A stretch of DNA of 64,000 nucleotides. Source: Brucella anthropi_A. Its GTDB lineage: Bacteria > Pseudomonadota > Alphaproteobacteria > Rhizobiales > Rhizobiaceae. The DNA lies in contig NZ_LQBD01000002.1 of NCBI RefSeq assembly GCF_046630315.1, positions 1 to 64,000 on the forward strand, read 5' to 3'. How positions within the stretch are numbered: position 1 is the stretch's first letter; every line of letters starts with the position of its first letter. The notes under the pieces were generated by a model. It searched no databases and was not told the origin of the DNA. It worked only from the letters and a program-made list of their open reading frames with translations. The position numbers were made by a program, and so were the translations under genes. Shown one piece after another: positions 52,963-61,762 of the stretch.

Positions 52963-53006
52963 CCCCGGGTCTGGCCCGGGGGCGGAAGTCCCGCGTGGCC
53001 TGCGGG
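52963..53006 (+). promoter_or_regulatory. Hairpins between the leader frame and asd
   Basis: CCCCGGG-TCTGG-CCCGGGG (52963-52981) is a 7-bp all-GC stem. A second stem CCCGC/GCGGG (52990-52994, 53002-53006) follows. GCGG (52982-52985) can instead pair with CCGC (52991-52994), so alternative folds exist. The asd ribosome-binding site (GGAG near 53034) lies 28 bases on. No U-tract follows either stem. Confidence 0.5.
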
Positions 53007-53045
53007 GTTCCGAATCTGGAAGCGGAGAGGGACAGGAGACGAAAA

Positions 53046-54080
53046 ATGGGTTTCAAGGTTGCAGTTGTCGGCGCCACCGGAAATGTCGGGCGCGAAATGC
53101 TCAATATTCTCGAAGAACGCGGCTTTCCCGCTGATGAAGTTGTGGCGCTCGCATCGCGCCGCAGCCAGGGCACGGAAGTGTCCTATGGCGACCGGACGCT
53201 GAAGGTCAAGGCGCTCGACACATATGATTTCTCCGACACGGATATCTGCCTGATGTCCGCTGGCGGCGAGATTTCCAAGGAATGGTCGCCGAAGATCGGC
53301 AAGCAGGGCTGCGTCGTCATCGATAATTCGTCGGCCTGGCGTTATGATGCCGAAGTGCCGCTGATCGTGCCGGAAGTGAACCCGGACGCAGTCGAAGGTT
53401 TCGCCAAGAAGAACATCATCGCCAACCCGAATTGCTCGACCGCCCAGCTGGTCGTGGCGTTGAAGCCGCTGCACGATGCCGCCAAGATCAAGCGTGTGGT
53501 TGTTTCGACCTACCAGTCGGTTTCCGGCGCGGGCAAGGAAGGCATGGATGAACTGTTCGAGCAGTCACGCGCGGTCTTCGTGGCCGATCCTGTGACGGCG
53601 AAGAAGTTCACCAAGCGCATCGCCTTCAACGTGATCCCGCATATCGATGTCTTCATGGAAGACGGCTACACCAAGGAAGAATGGAAGATGGTGGCCGAAA
53701 CCAAGAAGATGCTTGATCCGAAGATCAAGCTGACGGCAACGGCTGTTCGCGTTCCGGTCTTCATCGGTCACTCCGAAGCGGTCAATATCGAGTTCGAAAA
53801 CCCGATCACGCCGGAAGAAGCGCGCGAGATCCTGCGTGAGGCTCCGGGCTGCCAGGTTGTCGACAAGCATGAAAACGGCGGTTACATCACGCCTTATGAA
53901 TCCGCTGGCGAAGACGCGACCTATATCAGTCGTATCCGCGAGGACATCACGGTCGAGAACGGCTTGGCCATGTGGGTTGTTTCGGACAATCTGCGCAAGG
54001 GTGCCGCACTCAACACGATCCAGATCGCCGAACTTCTGGTCGCGCGCGGCCTCATCAAGCCGAAGGCGCTTGCCGCCTGA
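53046..54080 (+). CDS. asd: Aspartate-semialdehyde dehydrogenase
   Basis: A 344-residue enzyme that reduces aspartyl phosphate to aspartate semialdehyde with NADPH, at the branch to lysine, diaminopimelate, threonine and methionine. It has FKVAVVGATGNVGREMLNIL at the start, the active-site Cys in NPNCSTAQLV (near residue 133), SVSGAGKEGMDEL, and the C-terminal VENGLAMWVVSDNLRKGAALN. The frame is open upstream, but ATG 53046 follows AGGAG at the right distance and gives the normal length. It may be controlled by the upstream leader frame and hairpins. Confidence 0.96.
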   Translation: MGFKVAVVGATGNVGREMLNILEERGFPADEVVALASRRSQGTEVSYGDRTLKVKALDTYDFSDTDICLMSAGGEISKEWSPKIGKQGCVVIDNSSAWRYDAEVPLIVPEVNPDAVEGFAKKNIIANPNCSTAQLVVALKPLHDAAKIKRVVVSTYQSVSGAGKEGMDELFEQSRAVFVADPVTAKKFTKRIAFNVIPHIDVFMEDGYTKEEWKMVAETKKMLDPKIKLTATAVRVPVFIGHSEAVNIEFENPITPEEAREILREAPGCQVVDKHENGGYITPYESAGEDATYISRIREDITVENGLAMWVVSDNLRKGAALNTIQIAELLVARGLIKPKALAA

Positions 54081-54104
54081 TCCGCTTTATCCGTACTGAT
54101 GATG

Positions 54105-54131
54105 AAAAGCGCCGGTTTTCCGGCGCTTTTT
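54105..54131 (+). terminator. Intrinsic terminator after asd
   Basis: AAAAGCGCCGG and CCGGCGCTTTTT form an 11-bp stem with a T-run. Also usable for the convergent metallopeptidase gene. Confidence 0.92.
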
Positions 54132-54176
54132 GTTAAGGGGAGGTTGTCGGCGCGGTTGTCCGTCGGGCAATCGTGA

Positions 54177-54599
54177 TTATTCCGCCTGCGCCTCGATATT
54201 TTCCATATCGTCGTCGGAAAGGCCGAAATGATGGCCGATCTCGTGGATCAGCACATGGGTGATGATGTCGCCCAGCGTTTCCTCATGCTCCGCCCAATAG
54301 TCGAGGATCGCGCGGCGATAGAGCGTGATGCGGTTCGGGCCCTCGCCGGTCTGAAGGCTGAACCGCTCGCCGATGCCGCGGCCTTCGAAAAGGCCGAGCA
54401 GGTCGAAAGGCGTTTCCAGCCCCATATCCTCGATGATCTGATCGTCAGGAAAATCGGCGATCTGGATGATGATGTCGCCGCACAACGCACGAAACTCCTG
54501 CGGCAGATGCGCAAGAGCCTCGATCGCGATGGATTCGATTTCGTCCAGCGAGGGCGAGAGACGTCCCGCCCAGTCGCCGCTTTGATCTTCTCGGGCCAT
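54177..54599 (-). CDS. Zincin-like metallopeptidase family protein
   Basis: A 140-residue cytoplasmic protein of the small 'possible zinc metallopeptidase' family (PF06262 type). It has LAHLPQEFRALCGDIIIQIADFP in the first half and VLIHEIGHHFGLSDDDM with HExxH and a following Asp at the C-terminus. The Asp after the motif is the usual third ligand in this family. ATG 54599 is used; the frame continues 24 bases upstream. A strongly acidic tail follows the motif. The substrate is unknown. Confidence 0.87.
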   Translation of the reverse strand: MAREDQSGDWAGRLSPSLDEIESIAIEALAHLPQEFRALCGDIIIQIADFPDDQIIEDMGLETPFDLLGLFEGRGIGERFSLQTGEGPNRITLYRRAILDYWAEHEETLGDIITHVLIHEIGHHFGLSDDDMENIEAQAE

Positions 54600-54672
54600 T
54601 CCAGCCAATCGTGTCCTATTCAATGTCTCAGGCCACCGGGCTCTTGCAGGCCATATATGGTGCTTTCCGTCA

Positions 54673-55278
54673 TTATGCCCAGGGACGCTGTTCGGCGCGC
54701 CTGGCCTCGAACGCGTCGATGCTGCCGGCCTTTTCCATCGTCAGGCCGATATCGTCCAGGCCGTTGAGCAGGCAATGGCGCTTGAAATCGTCGAGGTCGA
54801 AGGAAATCGTGCCGCCATCGGGGCCGTGGATTTCCTTGGTTTCGAGATCGACGGTGAGGGTGGCATTGGCGCCGCGCGAAGCGTCGTCCATCAGCTTGTC
54901 CAGGTCTTCCTGGGCGACCTTGATCGGCAGGATGCCGTTCTTGAAGCAGTTATTGTAGAAGATGTCGGCGAACGAGGTCGAGATCACGCAGCGAATGCCG
55001 AAATCGAGCAGGGCCCATGGCGCATGTTCGCGCGAGGAACCGCAGCCGAAATTGTCGCCCGCAACGAGGATCTGCGCATTGCGGTAGCCGGGCTTGTTCA
55101 GGACGAAATCCGGGTTTTCCGTGCCGTCTTCGTTGAAGCGCATTTCGGCGAAAAGCCCCTTGCTCAGACCCGTGCGCTTGATCGTCTTCAGGTAATCCTT
55201 CGGAATGATCATATCCGTATCGATATTGACGATCGGCAGGGGGGCGGCGACGCCCGTGAGCTTGGTGAACTTATCCAT
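54673..55278 (-). CDS. leuD: 3-isopropylmalate dehydratase, small subunit
   Basis: A 201-residue subunit of isopropylmalate isomerase (with LeuC, not in this window) in leucine synthesis. It has the swivelling-domain features: IDTDMIIPKDYLKTI, ILVAGDNFGCGSSREHAPWAL (near residue 66), and ISTSFADIFYNNCFKNGILPI. ATG 55278 starts the standard MDKFTKLTG. It is on the strand opposite leuB. The upstream gap contains TTTGCAA repeats (55301-55316), possibly regulatory. Confidence 0.95.
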   Translation of the reverse strand: MDKFTKLTGVAAPLPIVNIDTDMIIPKDYLKTIKRTGLSKGLFAEMRFNEDGTENPDFVLNKPGYRNAQILVAGDNFGCGSSREHAPWALLDFGIRCVISTSFADIFYNNCFKNGILPIKVAQEDLDKLMDDASRGANATLTVDLETKEIHGPDGGTISFDLDDFKRHCLLNGLDDIGLTMEKAGSIDAFEARRAEQRPWA

Positions 55279-55516
55279 GTCCTGAACCTGTCGGTTGGGA
55301 ATTTGCAATTTGCAAACTGGTTTACATCAGCTTGACCGAGAGTCAACGTTTGAGGCCATAACTGCCCAATAGGTCGCAACTCCAGGCCTGTTTCGGGAAC
55401 CGTCCGCCGCGCGGACAAGCGCGGCGGAAGGTTCGTCTGTCGGTCAATGCGCATAATCCTGTCTGGAAACCGCGTCAAGTTTTCCGGATCATGCGTCTTT
55501 GACGCAGTTTGCGAAA

Positions 55517-55978
55517 TTATCGAACGTCCAGCGCGATGCCGCCGGTTTCGCTGCCGGTCAGGCGGCGGGATTTGCCATCCGCGCCGACGACGATCGTATA
55601 ACGCCTGCGCCGCATGGAGAGATTGGGCGACATCGCCACATCGATGGCCGGATCGAACTGCAAGGTGATGCGCCACAGTTCCGGCTTGATCGTCTCCTCC
55701 ACGGCGATGATGCGGGCATCGAACGGCGTGGTGTGAAACAGGCCGGCGATGCGCTGCCCGACGCGGTAAGGCGCGGTCTCGCCCTCGATGGATGCGGTCT
55801 CCACCTTGCCATTGGCGGCAAGCGTGTTCCAGTCGCGCGTGCCGGACTGGCGCGCCACAAGGTCGAGCGCCTTGCCGTGACTGATGGCGATGCCTTCCTC
55901 GCTCAAGGCCTGCCGCAGACGGCGGGCCTGATGCTTGAAGTCAACATTATGGGTCCCAGCGATGATGGCTGTGGTCAT
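55517..55978 (-). CDS. Glyoxalase-superfamily (glyoxalase-related) protein
   Basis: A 153-residue protein. The N-terminal helical part ARRLRQALSEEGIAISHGKALDLVARQSGTRDWNTLAA (about residues 18-55) is the pattern of the 'glyoxalase-related protein' family (PF20066), which also occurs fused to VOC domains. The C-terminal part (about 70-145) is beta-rich with basic residues. It has no catalytic motif I can name. Monocistronic, start at ATG 55978 with GGAGCG before it. Function unknown. Confidence 0.8.
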   Translation of the reverse strand: MTTAIIAGTHNVDFKHQARRLRQALSEEGIAISHGKALDLVARQSGTRDWNTLAANGKVETASIEGETAPYRVGQRIAGLFHTTPFDARIIAVEETIKPELWRITLQFDPAIDVAMSPNLSMRRRRYTIVVGADGKSRRLTGSETGGIALDVR

Positions 55979-56229
55979 TGTTTTCGCTCCTGGTTGTGAG
56001 CGGCGTTTTCATGAACGGGTGCCCGCATTGCCGTTTCTGCCGTCACCGGAACAAAAACGTGAAACAGAAATGCTTTACCAAGGCCGTGAGGCTGCGGGCG
56101 GCGGGTGCATTCCAACCGAAGGCTGGAAAATAGGCGTGTCGATACAGGATTTCAAGGCCCGGTCAGTTCGTGCTCCTGTTCGTGTTCTCGGGCTTGCGCT
56201 GCCGTGCCGTTCGGTGCACAAATCGGGGT

Positions 56230-57105
56230 ATGAAAACCGTTGTTCGTCCCCGCCGTTCCGTCCTGTTCGTTCCGGCCGCCAATGCACGCGCATTGGAAAA
56301 ATCGCTGACGCTTTCCGCCGATTGCGTGATCTATGATCTGGAGGATTCGGTTGCCCCGGAGGCGAAGGTTGCGGCCCGCGATGCGCTTGCCGCGCACTTT
56401 GCGGCCCATCCGAATGTTGCCTTTGAGCGCATCGTGCGCGTCAATGGGGCGGAAACGCCATGGGGTGGGGACGATGTTGCGGCGGCGGCAAAGATGGGCG
56501 CGGATGCGGTCCTTCTGCCGAAAGTGGAGCGCCCGCAGGACGTGATCGATGCCGCCAACCGGCTCGACCGGCAGGATGCCGATCCGGCGGTCGGTGTCTG
56601 GGCGATGATCGAAACCGCGCGCGGCATTCTCAATGCCGATGAGATTGCGGTTCTTGGGCATCGTTCGGCGGTGCGGCTTGCCTGTTTTGTCGTCGGGCCG
56701 AACGATATTGCGCGGGAGACCGGCGTGCGCCCGCAAGCGGGGCGGCCTTATCTGGTGCCATGGCTGATGCAGATCGTGCTTGCCGCACGCGCCGGCGGGA
56801 TCATCGTTCTCGACGGCGTTTACAATGATTTTCGCGACAGCGCGGGCTTCGAGGCGGAATGCGCGCAAGGCGCCGCCATGGGGTTCGACGGCAAGACGCT
56901 GATCCATCCGGGCCAGATCGAGGCGGCCAACCGGGCCTTCTCGCCAACCGGGGAGGAGGTGGCGCATGCGCGCGCCGTTGTCGAAATCTTTGCCCGGCCG
57001 GAAAATGCCGACAAGAGCGTCGTTTCGCTGGATGGGCAGATGGTCGAACGTCTGCATCTCGAAATGGCCGAGCGTGTCCTCGCCAAAGCAGGCGTAAAGT
57101 TATAA
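56230..57105 (+). CDS. CitE-like HpcH/HpaI aldolase/lyase family protein
   Basis: A 291-residue TIM-barrel enzyme of the CitE/malyl-CoA lyase-like family. It has RRSVLFVPAANARALEKS (CoA-binding start), CVIYDLEDSVAPEAKVAAR (metal-binding Asp/Glu region near residue 42), RVNGAETPW, VLLPKVERP, WAMIETARGI, and DGKTLIHPGQIEAAN near the end. Such lyases split beta-hydroxyacyl-CoA or malyl-CoA esters; the exact substrate is open. ATG 56230 gives the standard start; the longer upstream frame is unlikely. It probably heads a short operon with a DUF1737 protein and a VOC protein. Confidence 0.9.
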   Translation: MKTVVRPRRSVLFVPAANARALEKSLTLSADCVIYDLEDSVAPEAKVAARDALAAHFAAHPNVAFERIVRVNGAETPWGGDDVAAAAKMGADAVLLPKVERPQDVIDAANRLDRQDADPAVGVWAMIETARGILNADEIAVLGHRSAVRLACFVVGPNDIARETGVRPQAGRPYLVPWLMQIVLAARAGGIIVLDGVYNDFRDSAGFEAECAQGAAMGFDGKTLIHPGQIEAANRAFSPTGEEVAHARAVVEIFARPENADKSVVSLDGQMVERLHLEMAERVLAKAGVKL

Positions 57106-57121
57106 CAGAGGAAGCAACAGC

Positions 57122-57328
57122 ATGAAGTTATACCGTTTCATCACTGGCCCCGACGATTCCGCATTCTGCCATCGAGTCACCGCAGCGCTCAACAAGGGCT
57201 GGCAGCTCTATGGCTCGCCGACCTATGCCTTCAATGCGGCAACCGGCGTCATGCATTGCGGCCAGCCGGTGGTGAAGGAAGTCGACGGCGTCGATTACAC
57301 GCCGGATATCAAGCTCGGCGAATATTGA
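57122..57328 (+). CDS. DUF1737 family protein
   Basis: A 68-residue protein. The opening KLYRFITGPDDSAFCHRVTAALNKGWQLYGSPTY is the DUF1737 pattern, and the end is VKEVDGVDYTPDIKLG. It has no known function. AGGAAGC before the ATG is a good ribosome-binding site. Its stop overlaps the start of the next gene (TGATG), so the two are translated together. Confidence 0.9.
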   Translation: MKLYRFITGPDDSAFCHRVTAALNKGWQLYGSPTYAFNAATGVMHCGQPVVKEVDGVDYTPDIKLGEY

Positions 57329-57681
57329 TGACTGTCCGCCGCATCGTCGCCAATATCGCCACCGGTGATCCAGCGGCGGCAAAGCGCTTCTATGGCGATT
57401 TGCTGGGCCTTGATGTGGCGATGGATTTCGGCTGGATCGTCACCTATGCGACCGATGCGGAGGCGCGGGTGCAGGTGAGCATCATGAGCGAAGGCGGATC
57501 GGGTACGCCGGTGCCCGATCTTTCCATCGAGGTGGATGATGTCGATGCCGTGCTGGAACGTGCGGTCGCACTGGGATTTCCCGTCGCATACGGTCCGGCC
57601 GATGAGGAATGGGGCGTGCGCCGTTTCTTCACGCGGGACCCTTACGGTCGGCTTGTGAATATTCTGACCCACAAGCGTTGA
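57328..57681 (+). CDS. VOC (glyoxalase superfamily) protein
   Basis: A 117-residue protein with the VOC fold. It has RRIVANIATGDPAAAKRFYGDLLGLDVAMD at the start, VPDLSIEVDDVDAVLERAVALGFPV in the middle, and RRFFTRDPYGRLVNIL at the end. The usual metal ligands are only partly present (the terminal Glu is Asn), so it may bind an antibiotic-like or aromatic ligand rather than a metal. The start overlaps the DUF1737 stop. A terminator follows at once. Confidence 0.87.
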   Translation: MTVRRIVANIATGDPAAAKRFYGDLLGLDVAMDFGWIVTYATDAEARVQVSIMSEGGSGTPVPDLSIEVDDVDAVLERAVALGFPVAYGPADEEWGVRRFFTRDPYGRLVNILTHKR

Positions 57682-57706
57682 AAAAGGCCGGTTTCCCGGC
57701 CTTTTT
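57682..57706. terminator. Intrinsic terminator after the VOC gene
   Basis: An AAAAAGGCCGG / CCGGCCTTTTT stem with a short loop and a T-run. It also serves the convergent oligopeptidase gene. Confidence 0.92.
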
Positions 57707-57715
57707 CTTATGGGT

Positions 57716-59764
57716 TTAATTCAAGCCGCGCTTTTCAATCATCGCGTCCGGTGTCGGCATTTTGCCGCGAAACGCCTTGTAAAGCTCTTCCGGGTCGCGG
57801 CTGCCGCCGGCGGCATAGATATGCTGCTTCAGTTTTGCCGCCAGTTCCGGATTGAAGGCGTCGCCGGTTTCCTCGAAGGCCGAGAAAGCGTCCGCATCCA
57901 GCACTTCCGACCACATGTAGGAATAGTAACCGGCGGAGTAGCCGTCGCCGGAGAAGACGTGGGTGAAATGCGGCGTGCGGTGGCGCATGATGATCGCATC
58001 CGGCATGGAAAGCTTTGCCAGCGTTTGCGTTTCAAAAGCCAGCGGATCGGCGATCTTCTCCTTGCCGGTGTGGAAGGCCATATCCACCAGCGCGGATGAG
58101 GTAAACTCGACCGTGTTGAAGCCCGCATTGAAGGTGCGGGCCGCAAGCACCTTGTCGAGGAGCGCCTTCGGCATGGCTTCGCCGGTGCGGTAGTGCACGG
58201 CGTATTTTTCCAGAACGGCGGGGACAGTCAGCCAGTGTTCGTAAAGCTGCGAGGGCAGTTCCACGAAATCGCGCGAGACGGCGGTGCCGGAAACGGCAGG
58301 CCACGTCACATCCGACAACAGCCCATGCAGCGCATGGCCGAATTCGTGGAACAGCGTGCGCGCATCGTCGAGCGAGAGCAGGGCCGGTTCGCCTGCCTTG
58401 GGCTTGGCGAAATTCATGACATTGTAGATGATCGGCTTTTGCCCATCGCCAAGCTTGTGGCTCGATTGCAGGGAACTCATCCACGCGCCCGAACGCTTCG
58501 ATGTGCGGGCGAAATAATCGCCAAGGAACAGGCCGCGCTCGCTGCCATCGGCGTTGAACACCTGAAACACCCGCACATCCGGGTGCCATGCGGTAATGCC
58601 CGTCTTCTCCTCGAAGCGGACGCCGAACAGTCGACCTGCCACATCGAAAGCCGCTTCGATGATCTTTTCAAGCTGAAGATAGGGCTTCAGTTCCGCCTCA
58701 TCGAAGGCGAAGCGCTCGGCGCGCAGCCTCTCGGCGTAGAAGCGCCAGTCCCAGGGCGCGACCTTGTGGTTGCCGCCATCGGCTGCGATGAGACGCTCCA
58801 GTTCCGCTTCCTCTTCCGCCGCCTTGGCGCGCGCCTTGTCCCAGACCGGCTCCAGCAGGTCCATCACCGCCTTCGGGGTCTTGGCCATGGTGTCGTCGAG
58901 CTTGTACGCGGCAAAATTGGCGTAACCGAGCAGATGGGCTTTGCGCTCGCGCAGTTCCACCATCTCGCGCACGATGTCGCGATTATCGGTTTCGCCGCCA
59001 TTTTCACCGCGCTTCGCCCAGGCGTTGAATGCCTGCTCGCGCAGGCCACGATTTTCGGAGAAAGAAAGGAACGGCTCGACGATGGAACGCGACAGCGTAA
59101 CCGCCCAAGCGTCGGGCTTGCCGCGTTCGGCGGCAGCGCTCTGCATGGCGTTTTTCAGGAAATCCGGCAGACCGGCAAGATCGGCCTCGTCGGTGATAAA
59201 CAGCGCCCAGCCGGATTCGTCTTTCAGCACATTCTGCCCGAAACGCGCGCCAAGCCCCGCCAGCTTCTCATTGATGCCCGCAAGCTCCGTCTTGCCTGCC
59301 GCATCGAGCTTCGCGCCGGAACGGACGAAACCCTTCCACGTCTTTTCCAGAACACGCTTGGTCTCGGTGTCGAGGTCCAGCATGTCGCGATTTTCATAAA
59401 GCGCGTCGATACGGGCGAAAAGCGCGGGGTCCATCATGATGCGCGAATAATGACGCGACATTTTCGGCGCGATTTCGCGCTCCAGCGCCTGGATCGTGTT
59501 GTTGGTATGCGCGCCCGCGCGCAGCCAGAAAACGGAGGAAACACGGTCGAGCGCCTTGCCCGTCAGTTGCAGCGCCTTCAGCGTATTGTCGATGGTCGGC
59601 TCATCCTTCGCCCCGGCGATGGCTTCCACTTCGGCGAGGTCTTCCGCCAGCGCCACATCGAAGGCGGGGGCGAAATCCTCATCCCCGAAAGCGGTGAAAT
59701 CCGGCAGGCCCAGCGGTCCGTTCCATTCGGTCAGCGCGTGATTATAAGCGGGCTTGTCGGACAT
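57716..59764 (-). CDS. M3-family oligopeptidase (Dcp/PrlC type)
   Basis: A 682-residue zinc peptidase of the M3 family, the length of dipeptidyl carboxypeptidases and oligopeptidase A. The active site is TLFHEFGHALHGLLSD (HExxH near residue 472), and the third ligand region is VEFTSSALVD. The N-terminal half is helical. ATG 59764 starts MSDKPAYNHALTEW; the frame opens 66 bases upstream. It should degrade short peptides in the cytoplasm or periplasm; no signal peptide is visible, so cytoplasm is more likely. It is convergent with the VOC gene. Confidence 0.92.
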   Translation of the reverse strand: MSDKPAYNHALTEWNGPLGLPDFTAFGDEDFAPAFDVALAEDLAEVEAIAGAKDEPTIDNTLKALQLTGKALDRVSSVFWLRAGAHTNNTIQALEREIAPKMSRHYSRIMMDPALFARIDALYENRDMLDLDTETKRVLEKTWKGFVRSGAKLDAAGKTELAGINEKLAGLGARFGQNVLKDESGWALFITDEADLAGLPDFLKNAMQSAAAERGKPDAWAVTLSRSIVEPFLSFSENRGLREQAFNAWAKRGENGGETDNRDIVREMVELRERKAHLLGYANFAAYKLDDTMAKTPKAVMDLLEPVWDKARAKAAEEEAELERLIAADGGNHKVAPWDWRFYAERLRAERFAFDEAELKPYLQLEKIIEAAFDVAGRLFGVRFEEKTGITAWHPDVRVFQVFNADGSERGLFLGDYFARTSKRSGAWMSSLQSSHKLGDGQKPIIYNVMNFAKPKAGEPALLSLDDARTLFHEFGHALHGLLSDVTWPAVSGTAVSRDFVELPSQLYEHWLTVPAVLEKYAVHYRTGEAMPKALLDKVLAARTFNAGFNTVEFTSSALVDMAFHTGKEKIADPLAFETQTLAKLSMPDAIIMRHRTPHFTHVFSGDGYSAGYYSYMWSEVLDADAFSAFEETGDAFNPELAAKLKQHIYAAGGSRDPEELYKAFRGKMPTPDAMIEKRGLN

Positions 59765-60175
59765 GATGAAACTCCGGTTCGGGTTTGTTCGAGGTGAACC
59801 AGACTTAGGACCTGGCTGTCGGTGGAGCAAGGGCTGAACAGTGAAATAGCACTATGGCGATGCCATCGCCGCCCGGATGGGCGTTCCGGCCCCATATCCT
59901 TTCTGCCCTGGCGGCTTTTGCCGCGTGCAGTCCGACGGTCGGGCCAAAAAGCGTTCGACATCGTCTCGCAAGGGCTTGACTTTATGGGCGACCAAGCGCA
60001 AATCACGCCCGCTGCCAATTTTCGTGGCGGCAATTTCAACCGGAGTTTTATTCTCTTATGCCCAGCGACAGTCACAGTCGATTGTTTCAGCCGTCAAGGC
60101 AGTTCGTGATCTGATCGCTCGCGGTCGGCTTGCACGGTCTGCCTTCGACGGCGGATCGACAGAAAGGCAAGCCCC
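59765..60175. other. Gap between the oligopeptidase and mgtE
   Basis: About 410 bases. Both genes diverge from it, so it should hold both promoters. Small open frames on either strand lack ribosome-binding sites. I could not find a Mg-sensing leader with the conserved features of known Mg riboswitches. Confidence 0.45.
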
Positions 60176-61573
60176 ATGACCGGCCTTAAGCCCGACAACG
60201 ACTTCTTCCCGGAAGTCCTCAATGTTGCCGACCTCCCTGCTGCCGCCATTGCAAGCCGCATTGCGGACATGCGCACCGGCGACGCGGTGGAACTCGTCAA
60301 CGAACTCGATGCCGATGATGTCGTCGCCGTCATCGCGCAGCTTTCGCACGACGATGCCATCCGTCTGCTCGACCAGCCGGAGCTGCATCGCGCGGCCGAA
60401 ATCATCGCGACCCTTTCGCCCGGCCTCGCAAGTCTTTTGCTCGACGGCATGTCGGCGGACCGTGCAACCGACGTTTTCCAGGAATTGGACGATGACGACC
60501 GCGCACGGCTTTTTCCCATTCTCGCGCCTGAAACAAAGGCGGCGCTGAAAAAGCTGATGGGCTATCCGCCGAATACGGCAGGCTCGCTCATGACCATCGA
60601 ATTCATCGCCGTCCCCTCCAACTGGAATGTCGGCCAGACGCTGGAACATATCCGCAAGGTGGAGCGTACCCGCGAGACGGTTTATGCGATCTATGTCATC
60701 GATCCGGTCAGCCGCGTCCTGCTGGGCGTGGTCAGCCTGCGCCGCCTCATCATCCGCCAGCCGGACGAACCCATCCTGTCGATCGCCCGCGAAGACGAGC
60801 CGATCACCATTTCGCCGCTGGCAAGCCGCGAGGAAGTCGCCCGGCTTTTCCGCAAGCACGACCTTCTGGCCGTGCCGGTGGTGGATGAGGGGCGCCATAT
60901 CATCGGCATCGTGACGGTCGATGACGTGCTGGACGCCATGACGGAAGAGGCGAGCGAGGACACCTATCGTTTCGGCGGCATGGAGGCGCTCGACAAGCCC
61001 TATATGCGCATCGGCTTCGGCGAGATGCTGAGGAAGCGCGCCGGCTGGCTCGGCATTCTGTTTCTCGGCGAAATGCTGACCGCAAGCGCCATGCAGCATT
61101 TCGAGGCGGAACTGGAAAAGGCGCTCGTGCTCACCCTGTTCATCCCGCTCATCATGTCGTCGGGCGGCAATTCCGGCTCACAGGCAACCTCGCTCATTAT
61201 CCGCGCGCTTGCCTTGCAGGAAATCAGGCTCAAGGACTGGTGGCGCGTTGCCCTGCGCGAGATACCGTCCGGCCTTGCGCTCGGCAGTTTCCTGGGCTGC
61301 ATCGGCATCATCCGCATCGCCACATGGCAGACGCTCGGCATTTATGACTATGGCGAACACTGGATTCTGGTGGCATTCACCGTGGGCATGGCGCTGGTCT
61401 GCATCGTGACATTCGGCTCGCTGACGGGCTCGATGCTGCCCTTCATACTGCAAAGGCTGGGCTTCGATCCGGCAAGCGCGTCCGCGCCTTTCGTTGCCAC
61501 GCTGGTGGATGTGACGGGCCTCGTGATTTATTTCAGCGTCGCGCTGGTCATCCTGTCGGGCACGCTGTTGTAG
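60176..61573 (+). CDS. mgtE: Magnesium transporter MgtE
   Basis: A 465-residue Mg2+ channel of the MgtE family. It has a cytoplasmic N domain (about 20-150; VVAVIAQLSHDDAIRLLDQPEL), then two CBS domains (about 150-270; AIYVIDPVSRVLLGVVSLRRL and IIGIVTVDDVLDAM) that sense Mg, a connecting helix, and about five membrane segments from residue 300. The pore motif LIMSSGGNSGSQATSLIIRALALQEI is clear. ATG 60176 follows AAAGGCAAG. A terminator follows the gene. Confidence 0.95.
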   Translation: MTGLKPDNDFFPEVLNVADLPAAAIASRIADMRTGDAVELVNELDADDVVAVIAQLSHDDAIRLLDQPELHRAAEIIATLSPGLASLLLDGMSADRATDVFQELDDDDRARLFPILAPETKAALKKLMGYPPNTAGSLMTIEFIAVPSNWNVGQTLEHIRKVERTRETVYAIYVIDPVSRVLLGVVSLRRLIIRQPDEPILSIAREDEPITISPLASREEVARLFRKHDLLAVPVVDEGRHIIGIVTVDDVLDAMTEEASEDTYRFGGMEALDKPYMRIGFGEMLRKRAGWLGILFLGEMLTASAMQHFEAELEKALVLTLFIPLIMSSGGNSGSQATSLIIRALALQEIRLKDWWRVALREIPSGLALGSFLGCIGIIRIATWQTLGIYDYGEHWILVAFTVGMALVCIVTFGSLTGSMLPFILQRLGFDPASASAPFVATLVDVTGLVIYFSVALVILSGTLL

Positions 61574-61644
61574 GCCCGGCTGACAAAAAACTGACAGATT
61601 AGCGGTGTAAAAGCCGATTGAAATCCGGGTTTTACGGCCTAAAT

Positions 61645-61670
61645 AAGAGGCAGTTTCGCGCTGCCTCTTT
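61645..61670 (+). terminator. Intrinsic terminator after mgtE
   Basis: AAGAGGCAG and CTGCCTCTTT form a 9-bp stem with a short loop and T-rich end, before the typA promoter region. Confidence 0.9.
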
Positions 61671-61762
61671 CTAAAACGCAAAAAAACCTGTAAGAGCGCC
61701 GCATTGTTTTTCCGCGCGGGTCTGTTGGCGCGGCTCCCAACTCATATAGAAGTGATCTCCAT

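Noticed and set aside
52412..53045. Lysine riboswitch upstream of asd
   Set aside because: The conserved core and multi-helix junction of the lysine riboswitch could not be recognised; the Thr/Lys-coding leader frame is the better explanation.
58193..59797. 534-codon plus-strand frame antisense to the oligopeptidase
   Set aside because: The opposite strand encodes a full M3 peptidase with HEFGH; the antisense frame has no known motif.
59765..60175. Magnesium riboswitch upstream of mgtE
   Set aside because: No conserved M-box features or terminator hairpin before the start were visible.
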